DNA of 64,000 bases from Pseudoroseomonas cervicalis (GTDB lineage Bacteria > Pseudomonadota > Alphaproteobacteria > Acetobacterales > Acetobacteraceae): assembly GCF_030818485.1 (NCBI RefSeq), contig NZ_JAUTAJ010000001.1:1-64000 (forward strand), written 5' to 3'. How positions within the stretch are numbered: the stretch's first letter is position 1; each line of letters starts with the position of its first letter. The position numbers and the translations under genes were made by a program. Below the pieces are notes generated by a model. That model searched no databases. It saw only the letters and a list, made by a program, of their open reading frames with translations, and was not told the DNA's origin. Below, one piece after another: positions 6,459 through 15,733 of the stretch.

Positions 6459-9107
6459 TCAGTCCGCGGCCACCGGTGGCGCCGCATCCGCCGCCCCCTC
6501 CAGCCGCGCCAGCGCCTCGGCCCGCTCCGCCGCATAGCGCTGCAGATAGGCCTCGATCGCCCCGGGCGGCATCGGCCGGCCCAGCAGGAAGCCCTGCACC
6601 TGGCCGCAGCCCTGGCGGGTCAGCCAGTCCAGCTGCTCCTGACTCTCCACCCCCTCCGCCGTGGTGCCGATGCCGAGCGCGCGCGCCAGGCCCAGGATCG
6701 AGGTGACGATCTTCTGGCTGTCGTCGCGCTCGATCAGCCGGCGCACGAAGACCTGGTCGATCTTCAGCTTGTGGAAGGGAAAGCGCTGCAGATAGCTCAG
6801 CGAGGCATAGCCGGTGCCGAAATCATCCAGCACCACCATCACGCCGAGGTCGCGCAGCGCGTGCAGCACGGCGAGATTCGCCTCGCTGTCCTGCAGCAGC
6901 ACGGATTCGGTGATCTCGAGCTTCAGCCGCCCCGGCGCCAGCCCGCTCTGCCACAGCGCCTTCTGCACCGTCTCCACCAGCCCCGGGCTGCGGAACTGCG
7001 CCGGGGAGAGGTTGACGGCGACGCGCATCGCCTCCGGCCAGCTCGCCGCCGTGGCGCAGGCGCTGCGCAGCGCCCAGGCGCCCATGGCGACGATCAGCCC
7101 GCTCTCCTCGGCCACCGGGATGAACTCGGCCGGGGAGACGGCGCCGCAGCGCGGATGCTGCCAGCGCATCAGCGCCTCGAAGCCGGCAACGCGGCGCGAG
7201 GGCAGGTCGATCAGCGGCTGGTAGACCAGCGAGAATTCGGAGCGCAGCATCGCCTCGCGCAGATCCTGGCGCAGCCGCTGGCGCTGCTCCATGCGCTGCA
7301 GCATGACGGAGGTGAAGCGGCGGATGCCGCCGCGCCCTTCCTCGCGCGCCCGGTGCATGGCGATGCTGGCGGCCTGCAGCAGCGCATCCGCGCCCCCGCC
7401 ATGCCGCGGCGCCAGGGCGATGCCGATGCTCAGGCCCAGCACCGCCACGCTGCCCTCGACGAAGAAGGGCTGGGCGATGGCGCGCAGCACCGCCTCGGCG
7501 CGCTGCTCCGCCGCCTCGCCCTCCACCGGGCCGGGCAGCAGCAGGGCGAAATCCTCGCCGCCCAGATAGGCCACCACCTCGCCCGGCGCGCCGCCCTCGC
7601 GCAGGCGCTGCGCCACCTGGCGCAGCAGCGCCTCGCCGGTGGCAGGCCCCAGCGTGCCGGCGGCGATGCGGAACTCCTCCAGGCCGAGATACAGCCAGGC
7701 GCCATGGCCACCCCCCTCGGCATCCGGCGCGCGGCAGCGCTGGCGCAGGAAGGCGCGGTTGGGCAGGCCGGTCAGCCCGTCATGCAGCGCCTGGTGCAGC
7801 AGGCGCTGCTGCGCCTCGGCGCGCTCCTGCTCCAGCCGGCGCTGCTCGCTGATGTCGCGCAGGAACAGCGACGTGCCCTGCGGCGTCGGGAAGGCATGCA
7901 CCTCGAACCAGCGGCCCTGGCGCGGGCTGTACCAGTCGAAGCGCGCGGCTTGGCCGAGCGCGCGGCCGCGCAGCAGCTGGCGCTGCAGCTCGCTGTTCTG
8001 CAGCTCCGGCAGCGCCTCCCACACCACCCGGCCGAGTGCTGCGCGATAGGCCGGCACGCGCAGCAGCGGGCCGTTCAGATAGGTCACGCGCCAGTCGAGA
8101 TCGAGAAAGGCGACCCGGTCGGTCGTGCTCTCCAGCACGGTGTCCAGCCGGTCGCGCATCTCGGCCGCCGAAGCCTCGGCCAGGCGGCGCTCATGCACAT
8201 CCTCGATGGTGCCGTACCAGCGCAGGATGCGCCCGGCCGCGTCGCGCCGCGGCGCGGCGCGGCTGCGCATCCAGCGCAGCGCGCCATCGGCGCCCTGCAG
8301 CGGGAATTCGCTGTCGAGCGGCTCGCCACTGGCCATCGCCCGGCCGAAGGCGGCCTCCGCCGCCTCGCGCTCGGCGGGCGGCACCCAGCGCAGCCAGCCG
8401 CGGCCGCGCAGCGCCTCGGCCGGCTGGCCGAGCCAGGCCAGCAGCCCGGGCCCGACCTCGAGGATGCTGCCCTCGGGATCGGCGGTCCAGGGCGCCTGCG
8501 GCGCCAGCGTCGTGGCCCAGCGCTGGTTCTCCTGCGTCTCCTGCCAGCTCGCCGCCGCCTGCTCCATGCGGAACACGGCGCCGAGGCCGAAGGCCAGGTC
8601 GCGCAGCGTGTCGAGCTGGGCCTGCGACAGGCGGCGCGGCTGGCGGTCGAGCACGCAGAGCGTGCCCATCGGCCGGCCTTCATAGTCGAGCACGGGAATG
8701 CCGGCATAGAAGCGGATCGCCTCGCTGCCGGTGACCAGCGGGTTGGCGGCGAAGCGCGGGTCGCGCGTCGCGTCCTCGACGATCAGCGGCTGGCCGGGCT
8801 GCAGCAGCGCATGGGCGCAGAAGGCGATGCTGCGCGGCGTGCCGTCGCCCTGGCGGAAGCCCTGGGCGGATTTGAACCATTGCCGGTAGCGGTCGACCAG
8901 GGTGAACAGCGCGATCGGCACGTCGAGCAGCCGCGCCGCCAGCCGGGTGAAGGTGTCGAACCGCGCATCCGCCTCGGTGTCGAGCAGGCCGGAGCAGTAG
9001 AGGGAGTGCAGCCGCGCCTCCTCATCCGGCGGCAGCGGCGCCGACAGCGCGGCGTAGCGGTCCGTCTCCGGCGGGCGGATGCCCGGCTCGCCCGCAACCT
9101 CGTCCAT
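6459..9107 (-). CDS. GAF-PAS-PAS-GGDEF-EAL cyclic-di-GMP protein
   Basis: 882 residues with no membrane segment. GAF domain about 30-185, PAS about 200-310 (RWYGTIEDVHERR end), second PAS about 322-425, GGDEF about 445-600 and EAL about 615-865. The GGDEF signature is degenerate (YLGGEDFALL), so diguanylate cyclase activity is doubtful. The EAL half looks intact: GFEALMRW, NLSPAQF, EITESVLL, LDDFGTGYASLSYL, KIDQVFV and TTAEGVE are present, so a c-di-GMP phosphodiesterase is likely, with the GGDEF part perhaps sensing GTP. GAF/PAS domains presumably sense a cytoplasmic signal. AGGGA precedes the ATG. Confidence 0.9.
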   Translation of the reverse strand: MDEVAGEPGIRPPETDRYAALSAPLPPDEEARLHSLYCSGLLDTEADARFDTFTRLAARLLDVPIALFTLVDRYRQWFKSAQGFRQGDGTPRSIAFCAHALLQPGQPLIVEDATRDPRFAANPLVTGSEAIRFYAGIPVLDYEGRPMGTLCVLDRQPRRLSQAQLDTLRDLAFGLGAVFRMEQAAASWQETQENQRWATTLAPQAPWTADPEGSILEVGPGLLAWLGQPAEALRGRGWLRWVPPAEREAAEAAFGRAMASGEPLDSEFPLQGADGALRWMRSRAAPRRDAAGRILRWYGTIEDVHERRLAEASAAEMRDRLDTVLESTTDRVAFLDLDWRVTYLNGPLLRVPAYRAALGRVVWEALPELQNSELQRQLLRGRALGQAARFDWYSPRQGRWFEVHAFPTPQGTSLFLRDISEQRRLEQERAEAQQRLLHQALHDGLTGLPNRAFLRQRCRAPDAEGGGHGAWLYLGLEEFRIAAGTLGPATGEALLRQVAQRLREGGAPGEVVAYLGGEDFALLLPGPVEGEAAEQRAEAVLRAIAQPFFVEGSVAVLGLSIGIALAPRHGGGADALLQAASIAMHRAREEGRGGIRRFTSVMLQRMEQRQRLRQDLREAMLRSEFSLVYQPLIDLPSRRVAGFEALMRWQHPRCGAVSPAEFIPVAEESGLIVAMGAWALRSACATAASWPEAMRVAVNLSPAQFRSPGLVETVQKALWQSGLAPGRLKLEITESVLLQDSEANLAVLHALRDLGVMVVLDDFGTGYASLSYLQRFPFHKLKIDQVFVRRLIERDDSQKIVTSILGLARALGIGTTAEGVESQEQLDWLTRQGCGQVQGFLLGRPMPPGAIEAYLQRYAAERAEALARLEGAADAAPPVAAD

Positions 9108-9343
9108 CAGCTGGTCCCTTCGCGCTGCGCGGCCGACCGCGCCTTATGGGCGGCGGGGATGAACAGCTTCTTACCACGAACCGGTCACACACCGGCCCGC
9201 CATGCTAGGCGATCGCCGCGCCGGCGGCATCCGCGGATTGGCCGCTGCAGACCCGGCGCCGGCGCGGCCCTGGCGCCACCCCGCGCGGGGCGCCATGATC
9301 GCCGGCCAACCGCCCCAGAGTCCGCCCGAGCCTGCCAGAGACC

Positions 9344-10000
9344 ATGCCCCTGCCCCGCCCCGAGACCCGCCTGATCGACGGCCCCGCCGGCCGCCTGCAG
9401 CTGACCCTGAACCACCCGGCGGAAGGGGTGGCGCCGCGCGGCCTGGTGCTGGTCAGCCATCCGCAGCCGCTGCTCGGCGGCTCGCCGCGCCACATCGTGC
9501 CGCACAGCGCGGCGCGCCGCCTGGCCGAGGCCGGCTGGATCGCGGTGCGGCCGAGCTTCCGCGGCGTCGACGGCTCCGAGGGCGAGTATGCCGAGGGCAT
9601 CGGCGAGGCGGAGGATGCCGCCGCCATCGCCGCGCTGCTGCGCGCCGAGCATCCCGGGCTGCCGCTCGGCCTGCTCGGCTTCTCCTTCGGCGCGCATGTC
9701 TATGCCCGGCTGGCCTGCCGGCTGGAGGCGGAGGGCGCGCCGGCCCGCGGCATCGTGCTGATGGGGCTGCCGGTCGGTGTGGTGCCGGGCGGGCGCGACT
9801 ATCCGGCGCTGCCGATCCCGCCCCGCACCCTGCTGCTGCATGGCGAGGAGGATGCGATGGCGCCGCTGCCCTCGCTGCTGGGCTGGGGCCGGGCGACGCA
9901 GCATCCGGTGGTGGTGTTCCCCGGCGCCGACCATTTCCTCAAGGGCTGCCTGGACCGCGCGCTGGATCTGGCGCTGGCGCATCTGGCCGCGGCGGCCTGA
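9344..10000 (+). CDS. Alpha/beta hydrolase
   Basis: 218 residues in the alpha/beta-hydrolase fold. Nucleophile elbow GFSFGAH (Ser about residue 119), acidic residue in HGEEDAMAP and His in GADHFLKG complete a catalytic triad. SHPQPLLGGS near residue 40 supplies the oxyanion region. The family with this SHPHP-like motif includes small serine hydrolases of unknown substrate. No signal peptide, so cytoplasmic. It stands alone between two minus-strand genes. Confidence 0.85.
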   Translation: MPLPRPETRLIDGPAGRLQLTLNHPAEGVAPRGLVLVSHPQPLLGGSPRHIVPHSAARRLAEAGWIAVRPSFRGVDGSEGEYAEGIGEAEDAAAIAALLRAEHPGLPLGLLGFSFGAHVYARLACRLEAEGAPARGIVLMGLPVGVVPGGRDYPALPIPPRTLLLHGEEDAMAPLPSLLGWGRATQHPVVVFPGADHFLKGCLDRALDLALAHLAAAA

Positions 10001-10086
10001 CGCGGTTCAGCCGGCGCGCGGCAGCGCCGCCCCCGGCGACGCGCCCGGCCGCCGGGCGCCCCCCCCTCGCCCCGTCCCGGCCGGCC

Positions 10087-10644
10087 TCAGCTCACCTTCT
10101 GGATGACGCTCTGGAGGGATTGCTGGATGGTCTGCATGGTCTGGTTCATCAGCTCCGTCGCCTGGCCGAAACTGTTCATCTGCTGCTGCAGCTTCAGCAT
10201 GTCGTGCTGCGACATCTGCTGCATGCCGTCCATCGTGTCCTTGATCGCCTGCACCGTCTGCGACACCTCGCTCTGGCTCAGGCTGCCATTGCCATCGCCG
10301 TCCAGGGTGATGTCGTGCTGCTGCAGCCAGGCGGCGACATCCTGCTGCTGCCCGGCATGGTCGGTGAACTGGCCGAAGCCCTCGGCCCCCGGCGCGTCGC
10401 CGCGCAGCACGCCCAGCACCGTGTTGAAGTCCCGCAGCAGGTCGTTGCGGTCCCGCATCTCCTGCAATTGCTGCTGGAGGGCGCTGTCGAGGCCGGGGGC
10501 CTGCTGGCCGATCAGCGCCTCATAGCCGCCCTCCGGCAGGCTGCCGAAGCCCTGCGTGACCCCCGCCCCGGCGCCGCCGCTGACCCTGTCCAGCGCCGCC
10601 TCGTCGAGCCGCTGCAGGCCGGCCTTGTCCTGGTTCTGCGCCAT
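10087..10644 (-). CDS. EF-hand protein with double-glycine-like N-terminus
   Basis: 185 residues; the ATG at 10644 is preceded by GGGAGGACAGC. The N-terminus LQRLDEAALDRVSGGAGAG resembles the leader of double-glycine-processed secreted peptides (LxxxELxxVxGG). The middle has one canonical EF-hand loop, LDGDGNGSLSQSE, predicted to bind calcium. The C-terminal 60 residues are Gln/Met-rich and helical (MDGMQQMSQHDMLKLQQQMN). No signal peptide. No peptidase-containing ABC exporter is found in the window. A calcium-binding, possibly exported protein; function unknown. Confidence 0.7.
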   Translation of the reverse strand: MAQNQDKAGLQRLDEAALDRVSGGAGAGVTQGFGSLPEGGYEALIGQQAPGLDSALQQQLQEMRDRNDLLRDFNTVLGVLRGDAPGAEGFGQFTDHAGQQQDVAAWLQQHDITLDGDGNGSLSQSEVSQTVQAIKDTMDGMQQMSQHDMLKLQQQMNSFGQATELMNQTMQTIQQSLQSVIQKVS

Positions 10645-10780
10645 GCTGTCCTCCCGCTTCGCCCAGGGCATGCGGGCCGGGGCATGCCGGGCAGGATAGG
10701 GGCGGACGGAACGCCGCCGCAACCAGCGCCCCGGCGGGGGGCGGGCCCGGCCGGACAATCCGGGGTGAGGCCGGGCGGCC

Positions 10781-12172
10781 TCAGCCGGCGGCGCCCGGCC
10801 GCAGCACGGGGATGACCAGGCGGAAGGCGGCGCCGCCCAGCCGCGAGGCGCCGACCGAGACGCCGCCGCCATGCAGCACCGCCGCGCGCTGCACGATGGC
10901 CAGCCCAAGCCCGGCGCCGCCGCGCCGCCGGTCGGCCCGCCGCCGGCTGCGCCAGAAGCGGCGGAACACCAGCTGCCGCTCATGCTCCGGCACGCCGGGG
11001 CCGGCATCCTCGACCAGCACGCTGCCATCCTCGCCCACCGTCACCTCCACCGCGCTGCCCGGCGGCGCATGGCCGATGGCATTCTCCAGCAGGTTGGCGA
11101 TGGCCTGGGACAGCGCCTCCTCCTCGGCCAGCACGGGCACCGCGGCGGCGGGCTGGCGGGTGCGCAGCGCCACGCCGCGCAGCGCCGCCATCGGCCGCAG
11201 CAGCGTCGCCAGGTCGTCGGTCAGCGCCCGCAGGTCCAGCCGCGTGTCCGGCCGCAGCCCGGGCGCGTCCAGCGCGGCGATGGCCAGCAGCTGGCCGACC
11301 AGCCGCTCCAGCACGGCGAGGTCCTTCTCCAGCGCCGCGGCGGCGCCGCGATCGGCCATCAGGTCGATATGCGCCTGCAGCACGGCCAGCGGCGTGCGCA
11401 GCTCATGCGCCGCATCGGCCACGAATTCGCGCTGCTCGGCCTGGCCGGCCTCGATGCGCTCCAGCGCCCGGTTCATGCCGCGCACCAGCGGCACCAGCTC
11501 GCTCGGCACCGCCGCCTCGCTCAGCCGCTCGCCGGGCGCGTCGGCGGAGATGCGGCTGGCCTCGGCGGCCAGCAGCGTCAGCGGCTGCTTGACCCGGCGC
11601 AGCATCCACAGCGTGGCGCAGCCCAGCGCCAGGAAGACCGGCAGCACCACCCAGGCGACGTCGCGCAGGAAGCCGGAGGCGGCATCGTCGAGCAGCACGT
11701 CGGGGTGGCGCAGATCCTCGGCCACCTGGATCGACAGCGACCAGCCATCGAGCCGCACCGGCAGCGCCAGGCCGCGCCATTCGCGCCCGTCGCGCTCCAG
11801 GGTGAAGGGAAGCGGCACGCCGCGGCGGCCGGGCGGCGCGGCGGAGGGGATCAGCAGCGGCGTGTCGGTGTTGCTGCCGAGCAGGTAGTCGCCATGCTGG
11901 TCGACCACCGCATAGGCGGCGCGGCCATAGAGGCTGGAGAAGGCGGCGGCGATGTCGGGCGGCAGGCTGAGCCGCCAGCCGCGCTCGGGCGCGTAGGTCA
12001 GGTGGCGGGCGATGCTCTGCGCCCGCTGGGTCAGGGCGCGGCTCTCCAGCTGGCGCATCGCCTGGTCGTTGCGCAGCGCCAGCAGCCCGACCAGCAGCAG
12101 CGCCGCGGCCAGCAGCGCCGCCAGGAAGGCCAGGGTGGCGCCGGCCGCCAGCGAGCCGGGGCGGCCCCTCAC
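10781..12172 (-). CDS. Two-component sensor histidine kinase
   Basis: 463 residues with a GTG start that overlaps the regulator stop by 4 bases. Transmembrane segment near residues 11-31, a periplasmic sensor of about 130 residues, second membrane helix about 168-188, HAMP linker, HisKA box DAAHELRTPLAVLQAHIDL (His about 256), then HATPase N-box NLLENAIGHAPPGS, G1 DAGPGVPE and G2 GAGLGLAIVQ. The architecture is that of QseC/TctE-type kinases paired with OmpR-type regulators. The signal is unknown; the divergent porin is a plausible target. Confidence 0.9.
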   Translation of the reverse strand: MRGRPGSLAAGATLAFLAALLAAALLLVGLLALRNDQAMRQLESRALTQRAQSIARHLTYAPERGWRLSLPPDIAAAFSSLYGRAAYAVVDQHGDYLLGSNTDTPLLIPSAAPPGRRGVPLPFTLERDGREWRGLALPVRLDGWSLSIQVAEDLRHPDVLLDDAASGFLRDVAWVVLPVFLALGCATLWMLRRVKQPLTLLAAEASRISADAPGERLSEAAVPSELVPLVRGMNRALERIEAGQAEQREFVADAAHELRTPLAVLQAHIDLMADRGAAAALEKDLAVLERLVGQLLAIAALDAPGLRPDTRLDLRALTDDLATLLRPMAALRGVALRTRQPAAAVPVLAEEEALSQAIANLLENAIGHAPPGSAVEVTVGEDGSVLVEDAGPGVPEHERQLVFRRFWRSRRRADRRRGGAGLGLAIVQRAAVLHGGGVSVGASRLGGAAFRLVIPVLRPGAAG

Positions 12173-12858
12173 GCCGCCTGGTCCTGGCTGACCTCGACGA
12201 GCCGGTAGCCGAGGCCGCGCTCGGCGCGGATGCCGAGGCCGGTGCCGAGCTCGGCCAGGCGGCGGCGCAGGCGGGAGACATGCACCTCCACCGCATTGCC
12301 GCCGATCTCGCGGCCGAGCCCGCCCAGGCTCTCCTCCAGATAGGGTTTGCTGACCAGCCGGTGCCGGGCGCGCAGCAGCAGCTCCAGCACCATCATCTCG
12401 CGCCGCGGTAGCGGTTGCACCACGCCATCGACGCTGAAGCTGCGCTCGGCCGGCGCCAGGGCGATACGGCCCATGCGCAGCTCGGTCTCGGCCGGGCGGT
12501 CGGCGCGGCGGCAGGCGGCGGCGATGCGCGCCACCATCTCCTCCAGCGCGAAGGGCTTGACCAGATAATCATCGGCGCCGGCATTCAGCCCCTTCACCCG
12601 GTCGGAGAGGCGGCCGCGCGCGGTCAGGATCAGGATCGGCAGGCCGCGATCGCGCTGGCGGATCGCCTGCAGCAGCGCCATGCCATCGCCATCCGGCAGG
12701 CCGAGATCCAGCACCAGCGCATGATAGCGGAAGGATTTCAGCGCCAGATCAGTCTCCTCGGCGCTCGCGACAGTATCGACCGACCAGCCCAGCTGACGAA
12801 GCCCGCGGCTCAGCAGATCAGACAGCCTGGCATCGTCCTCGGTCAGCAGAATGCGCAT
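12169..12858 (-). CDS. OmpR-family response regulator
   Basis: 229 residues. Receiver domain 1-115 with acidic pocket TEDD, phospho-acceptor Asp in LVLDLGLPDGDG (about residue 51), Thr in ILTARG and Lys in YLVKPFAL. A winged-helix OmpR/PhoB DNA-binding domain follows (about 125-222), with EVHVSRLRRRL and RGLGYRL. Partner of the kinase whose start overlaps its stop. Long upstream in-frame extension lacks coding character, so the ATG at 12858 is taken. Confidence 0.92.
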   Translation of the reverse strand: MRILLTEDDARLSDLLSRGLRQLGWSVDTVASAEETDLALKSFRYHALVLDLGLPDGDGMALLQAIRQRDRGLPILILTARGRLSDRVKGLNAGADDYLVKPFALEEMVARIAAACRRADRPAETELRMGRIALAPAERSFSVDGVVQPLPRREMMVLELLLRARHRLVSKPYLEESLGGLGREIGGNAVEVHVSRLRRRLAELGTGLGIRAERGLGYRLVEVSQDQAA

Positions 12859-13187
12859 CTGAAACCTGTCCTGTCCTGGCGCGTTTAGTTGACGCCTATC
12901 TCTCACGCAATGCGGAAAACTGTTCCGGCTGTCAGCTTCATGCAAGCTTGGCGGATGAGAACCGTCCTGCCGCCACGGCAAGGCTCGCAAGGGCCAAGGC
13001 AGGACCAGGGCGGGCGGGGCGTCCGCGCATGCGCCCCGCCATCCCGCCGCGCCTCCCGCCCCCCGGGAGCCTCCCCCTGCCCCCTTCGCAGCCTGGCCGG
13101 CGGCCTGTCGCAACGCCCTGCGGCAGCGCCCTTCCGCCTGCCGCCCCGCGCAGCCCTGCGCCACGGGCCCGTTTCCGGAGAGACTGC
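12859..13187. other. Divergent intergenic region (329 bases)
   Basis: Lies between the response regulator (minus) and the porin (plus). About 12880-12950 is AT-richer than its surroundings and probably holds both promoters. No convincing palindrome or conserved box was found, and the frames open across it show no protein-like composition. Confidence 0.5.
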
Positions 13188-14651
13188 GTGTCCCAAACGC
13201 CTGCTTCGCGCCGTGGCGCGACCCTTCGCCATGGCCTGCTCGGCGGCGCGGCGCTGGCCGCTGCCCTCGCCTTCGCCCAAGCCGCCGCCGCGCAGGGCAC
13301 CGCCGGCCTGCGCCAGGAGATCGACGCGCTGCAGCGCCGGCTCGCCACGATCGAGGCGCAGCAGCAGCGTGACGCCGCCGCCGCCGCCGAGGCGCGCGCC
13401 GCCCAGCAGCAGATCGCGGAGCGCCTGTCGCAGCAGAGCGACCTGACCGGCAGCTTCCCGCGCTCGGTGCGCATCCCCGGCACCGAGACCTCGGTGCGGC
13501 TCTACGGCTTCGTGCGGCTGACCGGCTCGCGCGATGTCGAGGGCCGCAACCGCTCCGACGTGCAATCCGCCAACACCGTGCCGCTCTCCCGCGGTCCGGC
13601 GGCGCGCCAGGGCGGCGATTTCCAGTTCGGCGCCCGCCGCTCGCGCCTCGGCGTCGAGACCCGCACCAACACCGCGCATGGCGTCGCCCGCAGCGTGCTG
13701 GAGATGGATTTCGCCGGCGCCCAGTCCAGCGCCAGCACCGCCAGCCAGAACAACTGGATCCCGCGCCTGCGCCACGCCTATGTCGAGTTCGCGGGCTTCA
13801 CACTGGGCCAGACCACCACGCTGTTCGGCGACACGGTGAATGGCGAGTTCCTCGACAGCTTCAGCTTCCTGGGCCTCGGCGGCCCGCGCCAGGCGCAGCT
13901 CCGCTACACCGCGCCGCTCGGCGGCAGGGCGAGCTTCGCCATCGGCCTCGAGAACCCGCTGAGCGACTTCACCTACAATGCCGGCGCCCGCCTGCCCGAC
14001 ACCGACGGCACCGTGCCCTCGGTCACCGTCAACCGCCTGCCGGACCTGACGGCGCGGCTGATGACGACGGGGTCCTGGGGCCATTTCGCGCTGCAGGGGC
14101 TGCTGCGCCGCATCGACTACACCAACAAGGGCAGCACCACCGTCGAGGAGCGCTTCTCCGACGAGGCCTGGGGCTTCGGCGTGTCGCTGAACGCCTCGGT
14201 CAACACCCTGGGCAAGAGCCGCGCCTTCGGCCGTGTCTCCTATGGCGAGGGGGTCGGCCGCTATCTCGACATCCTGGGCTCCGGCGCCACCAGCGATGTG
14301 GGCCTGCCCGGCATCGATGCGCGCAACGCCTCGCTCGACCTGGTGAAGGTCTCGGTGGGCACGCTCGGCTACCAGCATTTCTGGGCGCCGACGCTGCGCA
14401 GCACGGTGGCCGGCGGCCTCGCCCGGCTCAGCTATCCGAGCTACGCCAGGGAGTTCTCGGCCGGCACGCAGAATCTGCAGAACCGCACGCTGGGCCAGGT
14501 GATCGCCAATCTGGTCTGGTCGCCGATCCCCGATCTCGATGTCGGCGCCGAATACAATTACGCTGAGCGCTCGCTGCTCTCGCGCGGCGCCGAGGGCGCG
14601 CAGCGCGGCATCGGCCAGCGTGTGCTGGCCACCGCGACCTACCGCTTCTGA
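13188..14651 (+). CDS. Outer-membrane porin, DcaP-like
   Basis: 487 residues from a GTG preceded by GGAG at 7 bases. Signal peptide ALAAALAFAQAAAAQ. A short coiled coil follows (LRQEIDALQRRLATIEAQQQ), then SVRLYGFVRLTGSRD and a beta-barrel ending in aromatic TYRF, with the terminal Phe typical of BamA-inserted barrels. The N-terminal coiled coil plus barrel is the layout of DcaP-type trimeric porins for organic acids. Divergent from the two-component system, which may control it. Long nonsense frames upstream of 13188 are not part of it. Confidence 0.85.
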   Translation: MSQTPASRRGATLRHGLLGGAALAAALAFAQAAAAQGTAGLRQEIDALQRRLATIEAQQQRDAAAAAEARAAQQQIAERLSQQSDLTGSFPRSVRIPGTETSVRLYGFVRLTGSRDVEGRNRSDVQSANTVPLSRGPAARQGGDFQFGARRSRLGVETRTNTAHGVARSVLEMDFAGAQSSASTASQNNWIPRLRHAYVEFAGFTLGQTTTLFGDTVNGEFLDSFSFLGLGGPRQAQLRYTAPLGGRASFAIGLENPLSDFTYNAGARLPDTDGTVPSVTVNRLPDLTARLMTTGSWGHFALQGLLRRIDYTNKGSTTVEERFSDEAWGFGVSLNASVNTLGKSRAFGRVSYGEGVGRYLDILGSGATSDVGLPGIDARNASLDLVKVSVGTLGYQHFWAPTLRSTVAGGLARLSYPSYAREFSAGTQNLQNRTLGQVIANLVWSPIPDLDVGAEYNYAERSLLSRGAEGAQRGIGQRVLATATYRF

Positions 14652-14702
14652 CCGGTCGCGCCGGCGGCGGGACCCTTCACCCTTCCCCGCCGCCGGTGCC
14701 CC

Positions 14703-14763
14703 GGGGTCCGCTCTGCCGGGCGGACCCCATGGGAGAGGGCGCCCCTGCCCCACGGGGGCGCCC
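14703..14763. terminator. Two tandem hairpins between convergent genes
   Basis: Hairpin 1: 9-bp stem GGGGTCCGC at 14703-14711 with complement at 14720-14728. Hairpin 2: 9-bp stem GGGCGCCCC at 14737-14745 with complement at 14755-14763. They sit between the convergent porin and yqaA-like genes, as expected for a bidirectional transcription end. Confidence 0.6.
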
Positions 14764-14773
14764 CTCCTTGCCT

Positions 14774-15214
14774 TCAGCCGGACCAGCCCAGCACCAGCGC
14801 CGCCAGCACCAGATAGCGGCCGAGCTTGGCGATCGTCACCAGCGCCAGGAAGACGGGGAAGGGCTCGCGCAGCACCCCGGCCACCAGGGTCAGCGGATCG
14901 CCCACCACCGGCAGCCAGCTGAGAAGCAGACTCCAGCGGCCCCAGCGGCGGTACCAGGCCTTGGCCTTCTCCAGCGACGCCGGCCCGACCGGGAACCAGC
15001 GCCGCCCGGAGAACCGCTCCAGCGAGCGGCCGAGCAGCCAGTTCACCACCGAGCCCAGCACATTGCCCGAAGCGGCGCTCAGGATCAGCAGCGCGGCCTC
15101 ATAGCGGCCGGAGAGCAGCAGCCCGGCCAGCAGCGCCTCGGACTGCGCCGGCAGCAGGGTGGCGGCGGCGAAGGCGGCCAGGAACAGCCCGGCACAGGCG
15201 GCGAGCGCCTCCAA
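14774..15214 (-). CDS. yqaA: YqaA-family (SNARE-associated/DedA-like) membrane protein
   Basis: 146 residues from the TTG at 15214; this start gives the usual family length (E. coli YqaA 142), whereas the TTG at 15262 would overlap the lrp gene. Several hydrophobic helices, with the family segments AAATLLPAQSEALLAGLLLSG, GNVLGSVVNWLLG, and LLLSWLPVVGDPLTLVAG. YqaA proteins are small relatives of DedA, which transport or flip lipids; the exact role is unsettled. Starts 10 bases beyond the lrp stop, so probably co-transcribed with lrp. Confidence 0.8.
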   Translation of the reverse strand: MEALAACAGLFLAAFAAATLLPAQSEALLAGLLLSGRYEAALLILSAASGNVLGSVVNWLLGRSLERFSGRRWFPVGPASLEKAKAWYRRWGRWSLLLSWLPVVGDPLTLVAGVLREPFPVFLALVTIAKLGRYLVLAALVLGWSG

Positions 15215-15224
15215 GCCCGGCGCC

Positions 15225-15719
15225 TCAGCCGGCGCGCTGCAGGGCGAGCGGCAATTGGGCAAGCGGCAGGGGGGCGTGTTCCTTCACCTCCTCCATCACC
15301 GCATAGGTGCGGGTCTCCTTCACGCCGGGCAGGCTCAGCAGCACCTCGCCCAGGAAATGGCGATAGGCGCTCATATCCTTCAGACGCACCTTCACCAGAT
15401 AGTCGAAGCCGCCGGCCACCATGTGGCATTCCAGCACCTCCGGCGCGCGGTTCACCGCCTCGGCGAAGCGGGAGAAGGCGTCGGGCGTGGTCTTGTCCAG
15501 CAGCACCTCGACAAAGGCGAGCAGGCCGAAGCCCAGCCGGTGCGGGTCCAGCCGGGCGCTGAAGCCGGTGACGTAACCCTCCTTCACCAGCCGCCGGAAG
15601 CGCTCGCTGGTGGTGGCCGGGGAGAGCCCGATCTGCTCGGCCAGCTCCAGATTGGTGATGCGGCCATCGCGCTGGATGATGCCCAGGATCCTGAGGTCGA
15701 TCCGGTCCATTTTTCCCAT
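15225..15719 (-). CDS. putR: Lrp/AsnC-family regulator, probable PutR
   Basis: 164 residues from 15719, or 161 from the ATG at 15710. Helix-turn-helix at residues about 8-50 (DRIDLRILGIIQRDGRITNLELAEQIGLS) and a RAM ligand domain (HMVAGGFDYLVKVRLKDMSAY). In alphaproteobacteria an Lrp-type activator transcribed divergently from putA (PutR) induces proline catabolism, and this gene has exactly that position. This fits the lack of a DNA-binding domain in the neighbouring PutA. Identity as PutR is inferred from context. Confidence 0.85.
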   Translation of the reverse strand: MGKMDRIDLRILGIIQRDGRITNLELAEQIGLSPATTSERFRRLVKEGYVTGFSARLDPHRLGFGLLAFVEVLLDKTTPDAFSRFAEAVNRAPEVLECHMVAGGFDYLVKVRLKDMSAYRHFLGEVLLSLPGVKETRTYAVMEEVKEHAPLPLAQLPLALQRAG

Positions 15720-15733
15720 TTCTTTCGGAAAAT

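Noticed and set aside
6771..9374. 867-codon open frame on the plus strand
   Set aside because: Antisense shadow of the GAF-PAS-GGDEF-EAL gene, composed mostly of Arg, Ala, Gln and His.
12858..13164. N-terminal extension of the response regulator
   Set aside because: The frame is open, but the extension is low-complexity, lies over a divergent promoter region and the ATG at 12858 gives the standard OmpR-family length.
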